Shown: positions 1 to 6,068 of the stretch, piece after piece
Layout of the letters: each line of letters opens with the position of its first letter
How positions within the stretch are numbered: the first letter of the stretch is position 1
Origin: an uncultured Candidatus Altimarinota bacterium
GTDB lineage: Bacteria; Patescibacteriota; Gracilibacteria; BD1-5; UBA6164
NCBI GenBank assembly: GCA_937944175.1
Contig: CALDZW010000163.1
Location: 1 to 6,068, forward strand
Reading direction: 5' to 3'
DNA: 6,068 nt
Made by a program: the position numbers and the translations under genes
The notes under the pieces: generated by a model
The model's input: the letters and a program-made list of their open reading frames with translations, nothing else
What the model was told of the DNA's origin: nothing
The model's database searches: none

Positions 1-89
1 GAATATCACAATTTTTTCCTAGTAATGCTGATTTTATATAAACTGTATTGTTTATATTTAGAGATATATAAATAATAACCAAGTAGAAT
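1..89. other. AT-rich left edge with no gene identified
   Basis: This follows the TAG of the hypothetical gene. On the minus strand an AGGA (20-17) precedes a possible TTG start (11-9) followed by TGA TAT. A new gene could begin there, but only three codons are inside the window, so I do not call it. Confidence 0.3.
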
Positions 90-593
90 CTACTTTGCAC
101 TATATCTTTTCATATACTCTGCATATTGATCTTTGTATAGATAGACACCATGATCATCGGGTATTCAATCAAGAAGTAATAATCAATCCTTTCATACTCA
201 AGATATAAGTCATTCTCTTATGTTCACTCATTTTATTGGAGATATGAAATTTTCTCATAAGTTTTTAAGTATCTTGACTCAGCTAACAAGAGTATATCAA
301 ATATAATTTCATTTATTTCAATAAACTAATGAAAGTTTTCTTCCATCTACCTTCCTACGAACAGTATATCAAACATCTTTTTCCAATATGATCTTTCTTT
401 CAAGATTGTACTCTCCATCATCAATATCCCACTCAGATTTAACCATTATATTAAGTGTAGGTGAGCTATATGCAGTTACAATTCTATCAATTTTTTCTGC
501 AAATGATACTTGCTCACCTTCTGTATTTTCTTCTATATTTCCTTTTATATGGAGTCATTGTTGGAATGCTAAACTCTTAAGAGTATTCTCCAT
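90..593 (-). CDS. Hypothetical protein of 167 residues (TGA = Gly)
   Basis: Not recognised. With TGA as glycine the frame runs from ATG (593-591) to TAG (92-90). An in-frame TAA lies four codons upstream, so this ATG is the first possible start. The protein begins MENTLKSLAFQQG and ends KDQYAEYMKRYSAK. It has no signal peptide, membrane segment, cysteine cluster or obvious catalytic motif. The first half is charged and acidic (NIEENTEGEQ, EWDIDDGEYNLERK). The second half is glycine-rich with alternating hydrophobic residues (YGNKGNYIGYTLVSGVK, REGLISGVGKDG), which suggests a beta-rich fold, and it ends in a short charged helix-like tail. Thirteen of 18 glycines are TGA, the same habit as the neighbouring genes, which supports it as a real coding region. 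It lies 115 bases downstream of the propeller gene on the same strand. No Shine-Dalgarno sequence is evident. The standard code leaves only fragments here. Confidence 0.75.
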
Positions 594-609
594 AGTTTTA
601 GTTTATAAC

Positions 610-639
610 TGTATAGGCTATTTATTTTAGTGCCAGCAA
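610..639 (-). promoter_or_regulatory. Candidate promoter for the 167-residue hypothetical gene
   Basis: On the minus strand TTGCTG (639-634) and TATACA (615-610) are separated by 18 bases, close to a sigma-70-like layout, and end 16 bases before the ATG at 593. Both hexamers are imperfect, so this is tentative. Confidence 0.25.
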
Positions 640-675
640 TTATTTAGACACATATTTATTAGTCCTAATATATTC

Positions 676-691
676 AAAAAACTCATTAAGT
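676..691 (-). terminator. Weak candidate terminator after the secreted propeller gene
   Basis: On the minus strand, ACTTAATGAGT (691-681) can form a four-pair hairpin including one wobble, followed by five T residues (680-676). It lies 18 bases after the TAA. The position and T-run fit, but the stem is very weak. Confidence 0.2.
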
Positions 692-708
692 CATTTATTT
701 AGTACAAT

Positions 709-3700
709 TTAATAATCAAACTCAATATTAAAATCTACATCTCAGAGATATTCTCAGGAAGTTTGATCAATATTCACCAACGCTCACATTTTTAGATTAT
801 AAGTATAGGTATTTCTCTCTCCATTAGTATTGAGCACTCATGCTTGAGTGGCAATATTTTGGTCAGTTACAATGGTTGAGATTGTATTTACATATGGTGA
901 TTGTTCATATCAAAATCAGGTACTTCCATCCCAGGTGAGGATGTTGTAGGATGAGTAACTCAGGTTAGGACTTGCATTCATTGTGAGATCAAATCAAGCT
1001 CAAACAGTTTGTACAGTGAGGGTAGCTGGGGAAGAAAAAGTGTTTGATCAGGCATTCACAAGACCAATATTAAATGTATCATGTGAAATAGTGAATGTGG
1101 GTTCATCAACATAAAAGATAGTTGATTCAGATGTGAGGTTTCAGTTATTATCTTCAATATCAAAATCTACTTTGTATTTTCAAAAAGGTATATTGATAGT
1201 TGGATAATCAACCGCTCACGTTCAGACAGTAGCAGTGAGATCGACATATGTAGCAGCAATATCAGGTCACCAAGTAGTTCCATCCCATTTAAATAGTTCT
1301 AAGTCAGCAGTAGTTATATCTATTCAGGCTCATCCATCATTTTCAGTAACAGAGCCACTTCAGTAGGCACCATCAACATCAAAATAGGAGTAACTGATAT
1401 CAAAATCATGCTTTGGTATGAGGAGATCTTCAGTTGGAAATGTAATATCAATAATTGGTGAAACATTGTCATAATAGTCAATGATTATTTGATCAATTTC
1501 TACTTTTTGTGTCTCATCTGAGTTAAGAAAAGCTTTCCATTTGATTTCATTAGTTCATGTAAGGAGGTTGAATCACGCAATATTTGTATTGATAGTTGTA
1601 GTACTATTTGAATGAGCAACTCAGGCAGTTGCAAGTGCCCATGTTGTTCCATTAAAATAATACCATGTTGTTCAATTGTCTTTTGAAAGCTGAAATGAAA
1701 CATTTCATTCATTATAGCTTCAATAGTTGAGAATAATTGAATTAATGAAATTTGATTGAATGGCATTATTTGGAACAATGTGAGGGCTATCACTTGGGTA
1801 TGATTCTCTTATGACTGAAAGCGAGCTTCACAAGTATTGAGTAGTGAAAATATCATTATCTTGTTTATCAATTTGAGTTGAAGTATCATAAAGATTAGTT
1901 TCTCTTATTTCATCAATATGAATTGGATCAGTTGGATCAGATACATCCATTACAACAACAGAATCATCACTATATGTAGAAATATAGGCATATCATTCAT
2001 CATATACAACTCCCCTTGGATACCTCATCCTCATAGTAGCATCATCATCAAGATCTCACATGTATATTGGATTTGTAGGATCAGAGATATCTATTATTAC
2101 AAGAGCAGCATCAATATATCAAAGTACATAGAGATAGTCTCCATCAATATCAAGATTCCATGATCAATTTAATTCTAATCATACAGCATCTTTGATTTCA
2201 CTCACAAAGCTTGGATTATCAGGATCACTAACATCTAGAACCGTAATACTATCATTTGAATACGATGCAACATATGCATAATTTCATGATACTCTCACGT
2301 CACCAGCTCAGTTTAATCAGGCAGCATCTTTATAAAATCATTTGGCAACAGGAATAAGGGGGTTACTAATATCTATTATTTGTAAAGAATCACCATAGTA
2401 TGATGCTACATATAAATAGTTTCAATGAATATCTGAACCTCTTGGATTTTGTAATTCAACAGTAGCGCTATCAAGAACTCTAGCAACACCAACTGGATTT
2501 GAAGGATCACTGACATCAACTACTTCGATTCAACTATCACCATATCAAGAGACATATACATAGTTTCACTTTTTAGAAACATCCCAAGATCCCCAGAGTT
2601 CATTATTTGTACTATGATCAGCAATTGATCATTGGTGTATAGGATTACTGGTGTCAGAAATATTTATAATCTCTAGTGCATTAGACCCATAAGATGATAC
2701 ATATGCATAATTTCATTCGACAAGTAATCAAACAGGGTTTCAAAGCCTTATCGGTCAGGCTTGTAGTTCTGAATTAAAGCTCGGGGTGGTTGGAGCTGTA
2801 ATATCAAAACTTAGTACACTTCAGTTATTATATGTGGTAACAAATAAGTCAGTTCATGAAATATCAATACCAAAGACTCAATCAAGTACACCAAAAGAAT
2901 CAGTATCATAAAATCATGCATGTGTTGGGTTTGTAGGGTCAGATATATCAACCACTTCAATAGAATCATCAATTGATGCCGTAATGTACACGTAATTTCA
3001 GACTATTTGTAATTCTCTTGCTCAATTGAGTCTAACAGAAGGATCACTGTTTTGGATTTCTCATACATGAGTTGGATTTGTAGGGTCAGAAATATCAATG
3101 ATTTCTAATCCATCATCATTGTATGCAGTAACATATGCATAGCTTCAGATGACTTCAATTCCCCATGCTCCATTTAACTCTGTAACAGCATCATCAACAA
3201 GTTCTCAAACAAATACAGGAGTAGTAGGATCAGAAATGTCTATGACTTGGAATGAGTCATTAATGTATGAAGTGACATATGCATAATTTCAAACTACTTT
3301 AACACTCATTGCTCCATTGAGTCTTACATTATCTTGAATATATCCTGTAGCAACAGGGAGAGCAGGATTAGTTACATCAATAATTTGAAGAGCATCATCA
3401 ACATATGAGGCAATATATGCATAATTTCATACAACATCAATTCACCTTGCTCAGTTAAGTTTAGTAGCAGTTACATTTGTTTGCCTTCATTCATGTCTTA
3501 AATTTGTAGGATTTGTTGCATCAATTACTTCCAATGAATCACTAATATATGAAGCTACATATATAAAATTTCATACTTTTTTTAAATCATAGGCTCAATA
3601 AAGTCTTCTCTGCCCACTGGCTCAGAGGTATCAAGCATGACTCATACTTGTTGGATTTGAGATATCTATTGAAGTTACGGCATGTGCTCAATATCATGTT

Positions 3701-3969
3701 ATATAGGCATATCACCCATCAACTATCAAATTAGTAGGCCAGTCAGTAGCTCAAGGACCATTTTCTAAATGTCACCTATGGCTCAGAGATCACTGTAATT
3801 TTGCTGCTCATCCGTGAATATACGCTTGTGTTGAATCTGAAATAGTATAGTCAGCATCACTCACAAAATCATAGCTGTCAGTTACTGCATATGCTTCATG
3901 TACACCAAAAAAAACAGAATTTTGAATCACCAAAATTATGCTTAATAGAAATGTAGCAATTTTTCTCAT
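709..3969 (-). CDS. Secreted LVIVD-repeat beta-propeller protein with Ig-like C-terminal modules (TGA = Gly)
   Basis: An open frame of 1,086 codons from ATG to TAA when TGA is read as glycine. Residues 1-28 form a signal peptide: MRK, a hydrophobic stretch, then a likely signal peptidase I site after AYA. Residues about 84-690 hold 13 repeats with a period near 48 residues and the pattern GNYAYVxSYxDDSLxIIDISDPTNP. The repeat glycines lie near 86, 133, 181, 227, 275, 324, 372, 419, 468, 516, 562, 610 and 659. A decayed fourteenth (DNDIFTTQYLGSSLSVI) starts at 704. This is the LVIVD-type repeat, which folds into beta-propeller blades; 14 blades would fit two seven-bladed propellers (inference). 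After it come a beta-rich module with KDNGTTWYYFNGTTWALA (about 763-780), an Ig-like module from about 837, and a C-terminal module from about 957. No LPXTG motif, lipobox or second membrane segment is seen. The protein is exported and probably surface-bound; ligand binding or adhesion is a guess. About 67 glycines are TGA and about 29 GGN. No Shine-Dalgarno sequence precedes the ATG. Confidence 0.92.
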
Positions 3970-3970
3970 A

Positions 3971-4014
3971 AAAGATTATGATGTATTATATATGTATAAT
4001 ATATCATAATCTTT
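3971..4014. repeat. Near-perfect AT-rich palindrome with 20-bp arms, abutting the propeller gene start
   Basis: The arms are 3971-3990 and 3995-4014, with a four-base spacer. Nineteen of 20 positions pair by Watson-Crick rules. The exception, around 3983, is a G-T wobble in the plus-strand copy and an A-C mismatch in the minus-strand copy. The inner arm edge is one base from the ATG of the secreted protein (3969). It could be an operator spanning the promoter, or an mRNA hairpin that covers the translation start. It is unlikely to be an ordinary terminator, since the stem is AT-only and no T-run follows. Confidence 0.85.
3985..3990 (-). promoter_or_regulatory. Candidate -10 box (TATAAT) for the secreted propeller gene
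   Basis: On the minus strand an exact TATAAT lies 15 bases before the ATG, inside the second arm of the palindrome. No convincing -35 hexamer sits at the right distance, and TATAAT is common by chance in such AT-rich DNA. If it is used, the 5' leader would be under about 10 bases, which fits the missing Shine-Dalgarno sequence. Confidence 0.3.
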
Positions 4015-4028
4015 CTAATTTTGATAAG

Positions 4029-4050
4029 ATTAGCTATAGATTTGGCTAAT
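4029..4050. repeat. Short dyad in the 3970-4132 intergenic region
   Basis: ATTAGC at 4029-4034 pairs with GCTAAT at 4045-4050 across a ten-base spacer. Upstream of the propeller gene it could be a protein-binding half-site pair. It is short enough to occur by chance. Confidence 0.25.
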
Positions 4051-4091
4051 AGATTGTATAGACAAATGAATTTAATTATTTTCAATATTTG

Positions 4092-4111
4092 AAATTATAT
4101 CGGTATAATTT
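4092..4111. repeat. Small inverted repeat downstream of the restriction-modification gene
   Basis: Perfect 8-bp arms (AAATTATA at 4092-4099, TATAATTT at 4104-4111) flank a four-base loop. The repeat starts 21 bases past the TAA of the enzyme gene, where a terminator would be expected. The stem is all A/T and no clean T-run follows on the minus strand, so a terminator role is only possible. Confidence 0.4.
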
Positions 4112-4132
4112 TCTATTATATTCAATTTATAG

Positions 4133-6068
4133 TTAGTTGAAAATTAGTATTTTTTCTATTTCATCCATTAAAATAGTAGTCTCTTTCAATACAAGTATAA
4201 TTTTGGAATAGTGGAGAATATCTTCATAATTCAGTTCTTTTCACTTTCTATCTTTTAACCATTTTTGAGCGGGTTGATAACCACCAATATAAAAATTAAA
4301 AACTTCCTCAGGAACTCAATCAAAATATTGCCCATCATTTATATAGACTCTTCATAAATTTATTGTATTTGGATTTTTATAATCTGTACCATTTTCTTCA
4401 ATCGCATTATCTTCACAATTTTTTACAAACATAATTTTTCCAACTTCATTGTTTCAGTCGATAGGATACTCAGTAATAAAATTTTTCGGAATCAAATTTT
4501 CATCTTCCATTAAATGTAATATTCTTAATTTTTTACCTAATCAAGATAATTTAAAAAATTGTTTTGATCAACAATTAAATGGAATTTTAGGAAAGTCTAT
4601 TTTTAGGAATTCCTTAAAGGTTTCTCTATAGCTTTTTGAATGCAAAACGGCATATATATAATCAAACAGATCTTCTGGAGTAAATAGATTATTTTTTTGT
4701 CTATCCTGTAGGGACATTAGATCTGCTTTCCCTACCTCATTTTCCACCACCAATTTCATCTTCAATTTCTTTTCAATTTCTGCAATTACTTCCATATCAA
4801 AGTTAGGGACTCTTTCAGGAGGTGTTTCATTGTCTAGGAGGTTTTCAGGTTTTTGATTGTAGAGATATAAAGGAATAAAATAAGTTTGAGCTGACAAATA
4901 ATTTTTGTCAGATAAATTATTTCCTACAAATATGTGCCCCCATTTATTTGTATTCTCAGATGTTTTTCTTAGTGTGAATCATATATTTGGTTTTAACATA
5001 TGTTTCATTACATTCATTCTATCTCTGTCAATGAATAATGAGGAATAATATATATGTCTTATATCAAAAGGTTTATATCAATATTTAACTATAGAATGAT
5101 CGTTATATTCAGACTTGTTAATAATATTTTCATAATTGAAATTGCTATTCTCTTTTAGTTTATATTTACTAAGTAATTCAGGACCTTGGAAGTTATAGAA
5201 GTCTTTCAACCTCAATTTAAGTTCACTTTCTGAATCACTAATTACAAAATGATCTCTATGTGTTTGAATTCAACTAGTATTAATATCAAAAATGGCATTC
5301 ACTGCAACACCTTTATTATACTCCTTCTCCGCCTCAAAATCTTTCGGCACAAAAAAATAATATGGCTCTTTCAATGGAAGCTCCTTCCAATCTATTGAGT
5401 CAATGTTTGAATCATTAAGTCTATCGTATTTATCTTGCCTTTTTCAGAAAGAATCATAGTGAAGGACTTTTCATAATTTTTTACTAGAAGTATTTTTGAT
5501 TGCAAAGATGATGTTTACTCATGCCATAATATCAAATACATTTTGATCAACTGATCAATCAGGAGAAGTTTCTTTTTTACGTGCATTTCAATGTAAATCG
5601 TATATATATACTGTATCAAAAGTTTCTAAAATATGTTTTCTCATTTGCCTATGAGTTATTCAATCAAGGTATGAATTGTTTGAAATAAAACACAAAATTC
5701 ATTCTCAATTTTTTTCTATAAGGCTTGAAGAATATCTGATAAATTTGATATAATCGTCTGATAATGGTTGAATATTTCTCTCGTTTAGATCTTTTTTATA
5801 ATCTTGTAACAAATTTAAAATATACTCACCTTTGTTCGATGAGCTAACAGAATATGGTGGATTTCAAATAATGGTCATGATGGGCATGTTCTTCTTGATG
5901 TAACTCGCTTGATTCGATTCATTAGACAGAAAACTGGCGAAGAGAGTCTCAGCGTCTTCGTGTTGTTGTTCTAAGGCATTTGTCAGATATATTCAGAGGC
6001 GTTCTTGGTTTGGGTTGTGATAACCTGTTTCTCTGAGAGTAAGATCAAGTTTGAGATGAGCCATGGCA
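4133..6068 (-). CDS. Type ISP / Eco57I-like restriction-modification enzyme, C-terminal part (5' end outside window; TGA = Gly)
   Basis: Read with TGA as glycine, this frame is open for 644 codons from the window edge to a TAA. It carries the second part of an adenine-N6 DNA methyltransferase and a target-recognition domain. Visible landmarks, numbered from the first complete codon: AHLKL (3-7), the catalytic NPPY motif (69-72) in the context IIGNPPYS, DYIKFIR (105-111), SNNSYLDG (129-136), DLHGNARKKETSPDGS (157-172) and VFDIMAG (177-183). The C-terminal specificity domain shows YKPFDIR, FIDRDRM, WGHIFVG, FIPLYLY, FDYIYAVLHS (about 468-477) and GGYQPAQKWLKDRKGKEL (595 on). From family knowledge, this order matches type ISP enzymes, single polypeptides with nuclease, helicase, methyltransferase and recognition domains. 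The N-terminal domains and SAM-binding motif I are outside the window, so nuclease activity is inferred. Nineteen glycines are TGA, against about 13 GGN. ATG at 6064-6062 is probably internal, because AMAHLKL continues a conserved block. The first ~250 bases are clearly richer in GC than the rest. A solitary methyltransferase is the alternative. Confidence 0.9.

Noticed and set aside
388..630. 80-residue plus-strand open frame
   Set aside because: It lies mostly opposite the 90-593 minus-strand gene. It has low-complexity Ser/Ile/Leu content and no recognisable motif, so it is a shadow.
1500..1793. 97-residue minus-strand open frame
   Set aside because: It is out of frame with the propeller gene (3969-709), which encodes a coherent protein through the same bases.
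1918..2163. 81-residue plus-strand open frame rich in Ile, Tyr and Ser
   Set aside because: It is the antisense of the propeller repeats, and its composition mirrors the repeated Asp/Ile codons opposite.
1900..3700. CRISPR-like array because of regular repeats
   Set aside because: The ~144-base period is the protein repeat of the propeller blades. The repeats are diverged and coding, without constant repeats and unique spacers.
4449..4631. 60-residue plus-strand open frame
   Set aside because: It is antisense to the recognition domain of the restriction-modification gene.
4568..4897. Separate 109-residue minus-strand protein
   Set aside because: It is in frame with the large enzyme and is only the stretch between two TGA glycine codons, so it is part of that gene.
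709..6068. Decayed pseudogenes full of stop codons
   Set aside because: All internal stops are TGA, none is TAA or TAG. Frames stay intact over 1,086 and 644 codons, and conserved motifs are whole.
709..6068. TGA as tryptophan (mycoplasma-type code)
   Set aside because: TGA falls at conserved glycines (GNPPY, GNYAY, LNGA) and alternates with GGN, while tryptophan uses TGG.

Overview
This 6,068-base window reads as AT-rich bacterial DNA that uses a non-standard genetic code. Read with the standard code it looks almost empty. With TGA read as glycine (translation table 25), three long genes open up, all on the minus strand and all ending in TAA or TAG. The glycine assignment is visible in the sequence. 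TGA and GGN alternate at the same conserved glycine in homologous repeats, and TGA supplies the glycine just before a methyltransferase NPPY motif. Table 25 is known from two candidate phyla, Absconditabacteria (SR1) and Gracilibacteria (BD1-5), so the window most likely comes from one of them. I cannot decide which from the sequence alone.

Layout in the direction of transcription (right to left). (1) 6068-4133 is the C-terminal 644 residues of a large restriction-modification enzyme of the type ISP / Eco57I-like class. It holds the second part of the adenine-N6 methyltransferase and the target-recognition domain. The N-terminal nuclease, helicase and SAM-binding parts, if present, lie beyond the window. 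(2) 4132-3970 is an AT-rich intergenic region with two inverted repeats; one is a 20-bp-arm palindrome touching the next start codon. (3) 3969-709 encodes a 1,086-residue secreted protein with a signal peptide, 13 clear LVIVD-type beta-propeller repeats plus a probable degenerate fourteenth, and about 350 residues of beta-rich, Ig-like C-terminal modules. (4) 708-594 is a short intergenic region with a possible promoter. (5) 593-90 encodes a 167-residue soluble protein that I do not recognise. (6) 89-1 is noncoding or leads into a further gene on the left.

The genes do not form an obvious pathway. The enzyme is a self-contained defence or DNA-modification protein, the large protein is exported and probably acts at the cell surface, and the small protein is of unknown function. 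The gaps of 115 and 163 bases suggest separate transcription units rather than one tight operon. I find no CRISPR array, tRNA, rRNA or insertion sequence. The most notable points are the recoding, the double-propeller surface protein, the palindrome at its start, the recoded restriction-modification gene with a sharp internal change in base composition, and the unrecognised small gene.
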